In this document: piece after piece, positions 1 to 5,519 of the stretch
Layout: the number at the start of each line of letters is the position of its first letter
How positions within the stretch are numbered: position 1 is the first letter of the stretch
Source of the DNA: an uncultured Clostridia bacterium
GTDB lineage: Bacteria; Bacillota; Clostridia; TANB77; CAG-508
Assembly (NCBI GenBank): GCA_934132805.1
Contig: CAKPAB010000050.1
Coordinates: forward strand, 1 to 7,410
Direction: 5' to 3'
DNA: 7,410 nucleotides
Translations under genes and position numbers: made by a program
Notes under the pieces: model-generated
What the model was told of the DNA's origin: nothing
Seen by the model: only the letters and a program-made list of their open reading frames with translations
Databases searched by the model: none

Positions 1-361
1 TTATTTTTTCCTGTGATTTTTCTAAAAATTTATTTGCATTCCATTTTTTGTCCCCTGTATATAATACAATCGGTATTGTTTATAAATGTTACTGCTTCTT
101 GCTTTTTTCCAAGTATTGTTCTAAATATTTTGTCATGTTCATTGTTAACACATTCATATTTCGCGCTTTCTTCTGCTAACATACTAATTTCTTGAAGTTT
201 TCCTTCAGCATGATTGTTTTTGCTAATATGTTAAAGTACTTATTTAAGTTTCTTTTTTTATTGTATTCTATGCCATTTGTTTCTTCTTTCTGATTATCTT
301 CTGACTTTTTTGAAAATAAGTCTTTGTATTGAAGATAATCTTTATATGTAAAGATTTCTAT
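1..361 (-). pseudogene. Broken Rpn-family PD-(D/E)XK nuclease gene, 3' end outside the window
   Basis: Three pieces of one protein appear in order on the minus strand, not all in one frame. From 361 it reads (I/M)EIFTYKDYLQYKDLFSKK, which resembles the N-terminus of clostridial Rpn/transposase-associated nucleases. The frame breaks near the T5 run at 217-221; restoring one base there joins ILAK to NNHAEGKLQEISMLAEES and then to NNEHDKIFRTILGKKQEAV (HDKIFRTIL, about 137-111, is a family hallmark). Around 71-80 the reading jumps, again out of frame, to PIVLYTGDKKWNANKFLEKS, which normally lies some 80-100 residues further on in intact relatives. The missing part is where the family carries its catalytic Asp and Glu-x-Gln/Lys residues, so the product cannot be an active nuclease. 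The usual ATG is ATA here. The C-terminus continues past position 1. Family assignment is from memory of the motifs, without a search. Confidence 0.72.
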
Positions 362-373
362 ATCAATTCCTCC
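359..373 (-). promoter_or_regulatory. Ribosome binding site with a non-standard ATA start position
   Basis: GGAGG (369-373) is followed by a seven-base spacer and then ATA (359-361), exactly where an ATG would be expected in front of EIFTYKDYLQYK. The upstream in-frame GTG at 485-487 would place the promoter inside the coding region, so it is a poor alternative start. The ATA most likely records loss of the start codon in a decaying gene; rare ATA initiation is possible but unproven. Confidence 0.5.
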
Positions 374-376
374 TTT

Positions 377-405
377 ATTATAATATTTGTTTTGATTTTT
401 GTCAA
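377..405 (-). promoter_or_regulatory. Perfect consensus sigma-A promoter of the broken nuclease gene
   Basis: On the minus strand TTGACA (400-405) and TATAAT (377-382) are separated by exactly 17 bases, a 12 of 12 match to the housekeeping consensus. The expected transcription start, about seven bases beyond the -10 box, falls at about 370-371, inside the GGAGG ribosome binding site, so the 5' leader would be almost absent. Confidence 0.75.
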
Positions 406-538
406 TATTTATTTGAAAGTAAATTTCTCTTTTTGCTTCTTTTGTACAAATTTCTTTATCTCTTCCTTTTTCGCTCGTATAGCTCACCTTCTTTCTTTTT
501 GTTTTTGCAGATTTTTCTTCTTATTTCTTTTGTATTTT

Positions 539-582
539 AATTAATTGAATTTTGTCCTTGATTTTGGACTGTTGAATTAATT
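539..582. repeat. Interrupted inverted repeat with AATTAATT ends
   Basis: AATTAATT at 539-546 and 575-582 are inverted copies, and GTCC (554-557) pairs with GGAC (566-569) around an eight-base loop. The segments between do not pair well. It can fold into a weak cruciform or hairpin but has no U-tract, so I do not call it a terminator. Chance is a real possibility in DNA this AT-rich. Confidence 0.35.
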
Positions 583-614
583 TGTTTGAATAAAATTAAA
601 AATTAAGTGTTTCC

Positions 615-643
615 ATAATATCATAAAATGCCGAACTTTGCAA
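615..643 (-). promoter_or_regulatory. Possible minus-strand promoter
   Basis: TTGCAA (638-643) and TATTAT (615-620) lie 17 bases apart on the minus strand, matching 5 of 6 bases of the -10 and 4 of 6 of the -35. It would fire towards the nuclease remnant. No gene starts between it and the stronger promoter at 377-405, and its -35 lies inside the hairpin at 627-670, so its use is uncertain. Confidence 0.3.
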
Positions 644-670
644 GGGTTTTTCATCGCAAAATTCGACATT
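627..670 (-). terminator. 15-bp stem-loop downstream of the prepilin-lectin gene
   Basis: Arms at 627-641 and 656-670 pair over 15 bp around a 14-base loop. As plus-strand RNA there are two C-A mismatches, but as minus-strand RNA (AATGTCGAATTTTGC with GCAAAGTTCGGCATT) both become G-U pairs and the stem is unbroken. It therefore probably acts in transcripts coming from the gene that stops at 755. The following tract is only UUUU-AUG, weak for intrinsic termination, so it may instead protect the 3' end or act as a small structured RNA. Confidence 0.45.
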
Positions 671-754
671 CTTTTAATTTCCTATATATTTATATGATTT
701 TGATTAACAATATGTTTAATGCTTTTGTCAATTATTATCTATTAATTTTTTTTT

Positions 755-2020
755 TTAAAACATAGTTATTCTAAATCCTACATAATCGGCAATATTTCCA
801 TATGAATTGTAAAATCTTTTTGACATACAACCGTAATTTCCACTTCCAGAGTATTCACCTCCTCTTACCACAAATGCACTATTAGCGGTATTATTGGGAG
901 ATTTTTCTAGTGTATATTCATACAAGTTTCCTGCCAAATCATATATATTCATTATCTTTGTATCTTCTGAAGATCCTGTTGTTAATAATTGATAAAAATT
1001 TTCATTGTTATTAGTTTTTTTATTTATTATATAATTCTGTGTTTCTTCTTTTATGCTCTTCCATTTTGTATTACTTTTTTTAGGAGTAGTATTATATTTT
1101 CCTCTAGAAAGTGAAATTGAGCTATTTCTGTAATTTCCAATTTTTCTGCTATCAGAGTTTATATCCATTGTTGTTAAGCCCTCTTTATCTTCTAGATATT
1201 TGCAAACCAAGTCCCATTGTAATCCAAATAAAATACTGCATTTATTATTTCCAAAAGATAATTTATTTGCTAATTCTTCTGCTTTTTCACATGCAAAGTA
1301 ATTATATGGTACTTGATTTGCTTTTATTACCGCTTTTCCTTCTCCCTCTGTCGCTTTTGTTCTTGTACTATTATTTTTTGTTGCATTTTCATCTCCCAGC
1401 TCGTATCTTCCTATCCAAAATCCTCCATTATTTTTTATGCTATTTAACATTTTACTTTTTAATTCATAATATTCATCATATGTTAAGCCACATCCATTTG
1501 TCATGTTTTTTTGCATATCTGTTAAGTTTTCTGTGTCTTTGCTTATAACTTGATTATTGTCAATAGCATACCAATCGTCTGAATATGCTTTTTGACTATC
1601 TCCTATTGCTTCTTTACTATATGGCAATGCGTATTGTTTTAGATTATTTTCAATTTTTTCATCTGTGTTACATTTTTCTGTATATATTTTTGGTACATCT
1701 ATCCAAACCCATTCATTACCATTAATATCAATTATAACAATTCCTTTATCTATTTTGTCTTCATTATTAATTTTACTTACTATGCACCCTGCAGGAATTT
1801 TTATCCCTTCATATTCTGTTTCTTCTGTCTTTTCATTTGCTTCAATTTGAGCTAATTCTCTCTTTTCTGTTTCACTTGTAGCTTCTGTTTTCTCTTTTGC
1901 TTCTTTTGTTTTTTCTATCAATTCTGTCTTTGTTAATGCTGATATTGATATTCCCGCTAATATCAACAAAATAATTATCGTTATCACTAAAGCTACTAAT
2001 GTTATTCCTTTATTTTTCAT
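755..2020 (-). CDS. Prepilin-like anchored protein with FGE/SUMF1 (C-type-lectin-like) domain
   Basis: The 421-residue product begins with MKNK followed by GITLVALVITIIILLILAG, a type IV prepilin-like peptidase site and hydrophobic helix (residues 5-28). The conserved glutamate at +5 of the mature pilin is alanine here. Residues 30-70 are a Lys/Glu/Thr-rich, probably coiled-coil stalk. From about 75 onward FGE-sulfatase/SUMF1 landmarks appear in order: GGFWIGRYELG (199-209), NQVPYNYFACEKAEEL (235-250), FGLQWD (265-270), YDLAGNLYEYT (360-370), VVRGGEYSG (384-392) and VGFRITM (414-420). The catalytic cysteine pair of true formylglycine-generating enzymes is not evident (only Cys398 in the last third), so binding rather than catalysis is more likely. 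The protein should sit on the outer face of the membrane. AAGGAGG (2030-2036) supports the ATG at 2020. It is transcribed alone, divergent from the XRE gene. Confidence 0.8.
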   Translation of the reverse strand: MKNKGITLVALVITIIILLILAGISISALTKTELIEKTKEAKEKTEATSETEKRELAQIEANEKTEETEYEGIKIPAGCIVSKINNEDKIDKGIVIIDINGNEWVWIDVPKIYTEKCNTDEKIENNLKQYALPYSKEAIGDSQKAYSDDWYAIDNNQVISKDTENLTDMQKNMTNGCGLTYDEYYELKSKMLNSIKNNGGFWIGRYELGDENATKNNSTRTKATEGEGKAVIKANQVPYNYFACEKAEELANKLSFGNNKCSILFGLQWDLVCKYLEDKEGLTTMDINSDSRKIGNYRNSSISLSRGKYNTTPKKSNTKWKSIKEETQNYIINKKTNNNENFYQLLTTGSSEDTKIMNIYDLAGNLYEYTLEKSPNNTANSAFVVRGGEYSGSGNYGCMSKRFYNSYGNIADYVGFRITMF

Positions 2021-2045
2021 TTGTATTTTCCTCCTTATGTTGAAA

Positions 2046-2090
2046 TATAATTAAATTTTTTTACAAAATTATCTCTCATTTTTAATTATA
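2046..2090 (-). repeat. Inverted repeat in the 5' leader of the prepilin-lectin gene
   Basis: TATAATTAAA (2046-2055) is perfectly inverted at 2081-2090, leaving 25 bases between. It lies between the predicted transcription start (about 2089) and the ribosome binding site, so the mRNA could form an all-A-U stem close to the start. Such a stem is weak and may be a chance product of composition. Confidence 0.3.
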
Positions 2091-2095
2091 CCTGA

Positions 2096-2124
2096 ATAAT
2101 AGCATTTTTTTATTGCTTTGTCAA
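2096..2124 (-). promoter_or_regulatory. Promoter of the prepilin-lectin gene
   Basis: TTGACA (2119-2124) and TATTAT (2096-2101) are 17 bases apart on the minus strand, 11 of 12 consensus bases. The predicted start near 2089 gives a leader of about 70 bases. The -35 box lies inside the palindrome at 2120-2139, suggesting that transcription is blocked when that site is bound. Confidence 0.7.
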
Positions 2125-2139
2125 CTCTACTGAGTTAAC
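2120..2139. promoter_or_regulatory. Palindromic operator candidate shared by divergent promoters
   Basis: GTCAACTC-TACT-GAGTTAAC is an 8-4-8 inverted repeat with one mismatch (C/T at the third position). Its left arm covers the -35 of the minus-strand promoter and its right arm covers the proposed -35 (TTAACT) of the plus-strand promoter. The size suits an XRE/Cro-type dimer, and the adjacent XRE gene is the obvious candidate to bind it. Binding itself is inferred. Confidence 0.55.
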
Positions 2140-2164
2140 TTTATTTATTTTTATTTGCTATACT
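2135..2164 (+). promoter_or_regulatory. Promoter of the XRE regulator gene
   Basis: TATACT (2159-2164) is a good -10; TTAACT (2135-2140), 18 bases upstream, is the best -35 (4 of 6). The predicted start near 2171 leaves only about ten bases before the ATG, so the ribosome binding site GAGGTG would be at the very 5' end of the mRNA. Confidence 0.45.
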
Positions 2165-2180
2165 TATTTGAGGTGATTAT

Positions 2181-2423
2181 ATGTTTTTAAGTTTAGCTGT
2201 TAAGACTAGAATTAAGCAATTATGTGATGAAAGAAATATTACATTGAATAAATTATGCACTATATGTGGAATTACTCAATCTACTTTGGCTAATATAAAT
2301 TCAAGACCAAATACCAATTTGACAATTTTAACAATAATGAGAATTTGCCGTGGCTTGAATATTGATTTTAATGAGTTCTTTAATTCTCCATTATTTGATA
2401 TAAGTAATTTAGAAGATGATTAA
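2181..2423 (+). CDS. XRE/Cro-CI family small transcriptional regulator
   Basis: The 80-residue product is essentially a single lambda-repressor-like DNA-binding domain. RIKQLCDERNITLNKL (10-25) forms helix 1 and the start of helix 2. The helix-turn-helix spans about 22-41, with TQSTLANI (32-39) as recognition helix, and helices 4-5 follow over LTILTIMRICRGL (47-59) and FNEFF (63-67). A short acidic tail ends in EDD. There is no sensor or peptidase domain. This compact form is common in clostridia. GAGGTG (2170-2175) places the start at the ATG at 2181. It is divergent from the prepilin-lectin gene across a palindrome overlapping both promoters, so it most likely represses that gene and itself. 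It is monocistronic, with a terminator beginning at its stop codon. A phage or plasmid origin is possible, but no such genes are near. Confidence 0.85.
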   Translation: MFLSLAVKTRIKQLCDERNITLNKLCTICGITQSTLANINSRPNTNLTILTIMRICRGLNIDFNEFFNSPLFDISNLEDD

Positions 2424-2461
2424 AAGCAGATTTGTATAAAATCTGCTTTTATAATTTTTTT
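2422..2461 (+). terminator. Intrinsic terminator of the XRE gene
   Basis: AAAAGCAGATTT (2422-2433) pairs perfectly with AAATCTGCTTTT (2439-2450) around GTATA, followed by a T-rich tail. The stem starts within the TAA stop codon. On the minus strand the stem is followed by TTTTAATC, so it may also stop readthrough from the ribbon-helix-helix gene at 2492. Confidence 0.85.
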
Positions 2462-2491
2462 ATTGTCTTTTGTGCTATTGTTATTTTAAAA

Positions 2492-2683
2492 CTATCTTTT
2501 TATTTTTTCTTTATCTTCTTCGTCCAAATTATTCAAACTAAATTCTAGTAGTGATGTTACTACTTTATTAAATGATAAGTTTTTGAGATTAGCAAGTCTT
2601 TGTATATTGTCTACTATGTTTTCTGGTAGTCTTAGCGTTTTGCTAATTCCACTATGATTTTCTGGTATTTTTAATTTGTTCAT
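2492..2683 (-). CDS. Small ribbon-helix-helix (Arc/CopG-like) protein
   Basis: The product is 63 residues. KTLRLPENIVDNIQRLANLK (15-34) followed by NLSFNKVVTSLLEFSL (35-50) has the pattern of a ribbon-helix-helix fold: a short strand (KTLRL) that would pair with its twin in a dimer and insert into the DNA major groove, then two helices joined by a turn. The tail is charged (DEEDKEKIKR). AAGGAGG lies eight bases before the ATG. Such proteins are DNA-binding repressors, antitoxins or plasmid copy-control factors. No toxin-like gene is coupled to it: the upstream gene is the YkvI pseudogene, separated by a terminator, and the downstream gene is convergent. An antitoxin role is therefore not supported, and its target is unknown. 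Confidence 0.72.
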   Translation of the reverse strand: MNKLKIPENHSGISKTLRLPENIVDNIQRLANLKNLSFNKVVTSLLEFSLNNLDEEDKEKIKR

Positions 2684-2730
2684 TTTTGTAACCTCCTTTG
2701 CAAGATATTTTATATTAAAAAGTGTGACGT

Positions 2731-2768
2731 TGTATAAAAAGGTATGTGATTAATTCACACACCTTTTT
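2731..2768 (-). terminator. Intrinsic terminator after the YkvI-family pseudogene
   Basis: Arms at 2736-2748 and 2756-2768 (13 bp, loop ATTAATT) end in a run of five U in either direction. In minus-strand RNA the one imperfect position is a G-U pair, in plus-strand RNA an A-C mismatch, so the hairpin fits transcripts from the gene ending at 2778. It separates that gene from the ribbon-helix-helix gene. Confidence 0.75.
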
Positions 2769-2777
2769 AGTGTTTTT

Positions 2778-3792
2778 TTATTTTTTCATCAAAATCGTCA
2801 CTATCTGAATTAACCCAAAAACTCCCAATATTGGATACAACAAATTAACCAAATTAGCAAAACCAAAACCAGAAAAAATCACAGCAGTAGCACACATCAA
2901 AACAGCAAAAACATTAAAACTTCTTTTATCAACTGCCACATTTTTCAAAAAGCCCAATCCCAAAGAAATTGCAGTAGTAAAAATCGAAATTAAAATAATA
3001 ATACCATAAATTTTCTTAATCTCTGGCCAAATATTGTTTATTGCATATACAGCTGGCATTTGTAATTGTTTTATATTAACATCAACATTTATCAAAAACA
3101 AAAAAACAATGCTCAATAAAACAATCATAATTATGCTCACTAATATAGCTATATATTTTATATTTTTTCTATTTTGTATAATTTCTTTTATAGAAATTAA
3201 AACTGGTATAAGCAAAACGCAATTATAGCTTGCATATAAAATGCTTGTAAAAAGCCAATTATCATCTTTTTGCACAATAATATAATCACTTAAATTTAAA
3301 AAATCAATATTTTTTAAGTTTACTATTCCGAATTATCATAACTATAGCTATTAAAATAGGAATTAATATTTCATTTATTTTTACAATTCCGTTTATATTT
3401 GTTCTAAATAATATTATGCATAAAATTGCTAAAATACTACTCCCTACAAAACTATTTACATTTATTTCTTGTTCAATGTATGCCCCAAAACCTGCTATCA
3501 TTATATAAAAAGATATTAAAATAAATATATTTATAATAATGTTTATTAATTCTTTGATTTTTTCATTTTTTATAAAAAAATCGAGAAATTCTTTGTAATT
3601 TTTAATCTTGTTTTTTTCTATTATTTTAAATGTTTTATATATTGTAATTCCTATTATTGTACTTGATACTATAATTCCTAGTATTCCGTTGATTCCATAT
3701 GAAAAGAAAAATGTGTAAATTTCTTGGCCTGATGCAAAGCCTGCACCTATTAATGTTCCAATTATCACAAATACAACTTTTAAAATATTCAT
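2778..3792 (-). pseudogene. ykvI: YkvI-family (COG3949) membrane protein, split by a one-base frameshift
   Basis: The first part (3792-3304, 162 residues) starts MNILKVVFVIIGTLIGAGFA then SGQEIYTFF; GAGFASGQE is the hallmark of YkvI proteins, distant relatives of LeuT-fold transporters with about ten membrane helices. It stops early at RNSKLKKY. The second part (GTG at 3275 to 2778, 165 residues) carries the remaining helices, starting at DDNWLFTSILYASYN. Removing one base from the T6 run at 3310-3315 (A6 on the coding strand) joins them as SKLKNIDFLNLSDYII-VQKDD and gives one 337-residue protein, close to the normal family length of about 340. No ribosome binding site is seen for the second part. 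AAAGGGG (3804-3810) serves the first ATG. The substrate is unknown. A sequencing error could equally produce this break, in which case the gene is intact. Confidence 0.82.
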
Positions 3793-3868
3793 AAAAAACT
3801 TTGCCCCTTTAAAACATATATATGCCTAAATATATCGTAATTTATTATTTATATATTAGAGAACTACT

Positions 3869-3904
3869 AAAAAAAGCCCCATATTATTTTATGGGACTTG
3901 CTTT
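3869..3904 (-). terminator. Terminator of the ABC/GldG operon
   Basis: On the minus strand AAAGC and CCCATA pair with TATGGG and GCTTT, with a four-base bulge (AAGT) in the upstream arm, followed by a run of seven T (3869-3875). It begins about ten bases after the GldG-like stop codon and closes the operon. Confidence 0.75.
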
Positions 3905-3914
3905 ATTTTTATGC

Positions 3915-5504
3915 TTATTTTTTTCTTCTTCTATTAGCCCAAACTACAATTCCTACCACAATTATTAATAATGGTACAAATGTAATTATTCCTAATATAA
4001 CTCTGTTTTCTTGTTCTGTTGCTGTGTAAGTAACGCTTCCTGTGCTTTTTCTTACTGTTATGTCTTCTTCTCTATTTGACAAATATGCAATAGAATTTAA
4101 TACTAAATCTTTATTTTCTCTGTATGCAACCATTGGTGTTTGTGTTGATTGTGTTAATTGATAGTCTGATACAAAGTAATTTTCTCCATATATAATTAAT
4201 GTTGATTTTACTTCGTTTGTATCTGTTTCTTCATTTGCCTCTGTTATTGTTTTGTCAAATTGGGCACCTACTAGGAAATCTCCTGTTTCTTCACCTGCTT
4301 GTGCTGAGTTTGAGCTATTTTCAAAGTTTGTTCTAAAATATGCATTTTCACTTGTTTTTATTAATGCTGTTTTTGTTGTATTTAAGTTTTCTAATTCTTC
4401 GTCACTTGCAACATTTATTTTTGTTGCATTTATAAATATAACACCTTCTGAGTTATATAGTTTATTTGTTGCGTCTGCATATTGTATTTCTGGCATAATT
4501 AGGTCTGGTGATCCTGATACCATTTTGCTTGAGTCTGTTTCTCTTATTATTCCTACTTCAAATGGTTTTACACCATATAATGCTAAAATTTTGTTAACAT
4601 TTGGTAAATCTAATTGTTTTGCTATTGCTGCATTTAGCCATAGGATATTTCCACCTCTGTTTACATATTCTGTTAATGCATTTGTTGCAACATCATCAAA
4701 GTCTTTTTCTGGTGATGCTATTACTAGTGTGTTGCAGTCATCTGGTACTTTTCCTGTTGATAGTATGTCTAGTGTTTCTACTTGATTTACTTCGTTTTGT
4801 AAATACATATTTAAGTATTGCATTCCACTTGTTAGTGTAAATGAACTATATCCATTTAAGAAGTATACTTTTGGTAATTCTTCTACTGATACTGTTCTTA
4901 TTGCTGCTGTTAATTTTTCTTCTGCTACATTTATTGATTCATATGTTGTTGTGTCATATGTGTATAAATCATTTGATGCAAGTACTTTGTAGTTGTCTCC
5001 GCATTCTACTATTATTCCTTCACTTGATGTTTCTATTCCATATTTTTGTACTAAATCTGGTCTACTGTCTTGTGTTACTGCTTCTACTTTTATTTTGTCA
5101 TTTACTTTTGTGTATTGTCTTGCTAAATCAAGTGTAGAGTCGTCATCTGAGTATCCTACAAAATAAATATTTATGTCTTTGTCTATGTCTTTTACTTTGT
5201 CTTTGCTTTCACTTGTTAGTGTGAATAGCTTATCTTCTGTTAAATCTATTGGTGTTAAATTTAGTTTTTGCATTAAGATGCTTATTCCTATAAATACTGC
5301 TAGTATAATTACTACTAATATAAATGTTTTTGTTCCATTTATTAGCCATCTTTTCTTTATAGTTTCTATGAATTTATTTGGTTTTTCTTTTTTAGTTTTT
5401 TGAGCTTTTTTGTCTAATTTTTCTGCTGCTTTTTTAGCTTTTTTCTCTTCTTTGCTCAACTTTTCATTTTTATTTATTTTTTGTGCCTTTTTTTCTTCTT
5501 TCAC
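3915..5504 (-). CDS. GldG-like ABC transporter auxiliary membrane protein
   Basis: The 529-residue product starts with about 50 residues rich in Lys, Glu and Ala (probably a cytoplasmic coiled coil), then a membrane helix at about 58-79. DLTEDKLFTLT (87-97) directly follows; this motif opens the extracytoplasmic domain of GldG/intraflagellar-transport-like proteins. The outer part runs to about 500 and includes PKVYFLNGYSSFTLTSGM and the NTLVIASPEKDF...VNRGGNILWLN segment, typical of the fold. A second helix (about 503-523) ends in WANRRRKK. Both ends are thus inside the cell. It is the last gene of the operon; the start is GTG with GGAGG seven bases upstream, abutting the permease stop. GldG forms a complex with GldF and GldA in gliding Bacteroidetes, but homologs in Firmicutes are unrelated to gliding as far as known and their substrate is unknown. 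Confidence 0.85.
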   Translation of the reverse strand: MKEEKKAQKINKNEKLSKEEKKAKKAAEKLDKKAQKTKKEKPNKFIETIKKRWLINGTKTFILVVIILAVFIGISILMQKLNLTPIDLTEDKLFTLTSESKDKVKDIDKDINIYFVGYSDDDSTLDLARQYTKVNDKIKVEAVTQDSRPDLVQKYGIETSSEGIIVECGDNYKVLASNDLYTYDTTTYESINVAEEKLTAAIRTVSVEELPKVYFLNGYSSFTLTSGMQYLNMYLQNEVNQVETLDILSTGKVPDDCNTLVIASPEKDFDDVATNALTEYVNRGGNILWLNAAIAKQLDLPNVNKILALYGVKPFEVGIIRETDSSKMVSGSPDLIMPEIQYADATNKLYNSEGVIFINATKINVASDEELENLNTTKTALIKTSENAYFRTNFENSSNSAQAGEETGDFLVGAQFDKTITEANEETDTNEVKSTLIIYGENYFVSDYQLTQSTQTPMVAYRENKDLVLNSIAYLSNREEDITVRKSTGSVTYTATEQENRVILGIITFVPLLIIVVGIVVWANRRRKK

Positions 5505-5519
5505 TTTTTACCCTCCTTC

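Larger units (their letters stand above)
374..754. other. Gene-free stretch upstream of the nuclease remnant
   Basis: I find no convincing coding sequence here. Open frames on both strands are low-complexity (F/L/I or K/N/E), which is what T-rich DNA gives by chance. The stretch holds the consensus promoter at 377-405, an interrupted inverted repeat at 539-582, a possible promoter at 615-643 and a 15-bp stem at 627-670. An isolated TTGACA lies on the minus strand at 726-731 but has only a poor -10 (GTTAAT, 703-708). Confidence 0.6.

Noticed and set aside
176..487. A 103-codon minus-strand frame starting at GTG 487 as an intact gene
   Set aside because: Its first 42 codons run across the perfect promoter and the GGAGG site, and its end (KENFKKLVC) is out of frame with the recognisable nuclease sequence. 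It is better read as promoter plus broken gene.
2492..2683. Ribbon-helix-helix protein as the antitoxin of a toxin-antitoxin pair
   Set aside because: No small toxin-like gene is next to it in the same operon; its neighbours are a convergent regulator and a membrane-protein pseudogene separated by a terminator.
2181..2683. XRE and ribbon-helix-helix genes as the edge of a prophage or plasmid-derived island
   Set aside because: No integrase, attachment repeats or phage genes are present, and both gene types are common as isolated chromosomal genes.
2744..2761. TGTGA-ATTAA-TCACA on the minus strand, like a CRP binding site
   Set aside because: It forms part of the stem and loop of the terminator at 2736-2768, has a five-base instead of six-base spacer, and Firmicutes of this type rarely use an E. 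coli-like CRP site.
3304..3322. Programmed -1 ribosomal frameshift in the YkvI gene
   Set aside because: The second frame is reached by +1 (or -2), not -1, and no stimulatory structure or upstream Shine-Dalgarno sequence is apparent at the A6 run.
4252..4785. A 177-codon plus-strand open frame, and other long plus-strand frames at 4841-5137, 6579-7295 and 1111-1548
   Set aside because: They lie opposite well-supported minus-strand genes, are dominated by Leu, Phe, Ser and Val as expected from T-rich DNA, and have no ribosome binding site.
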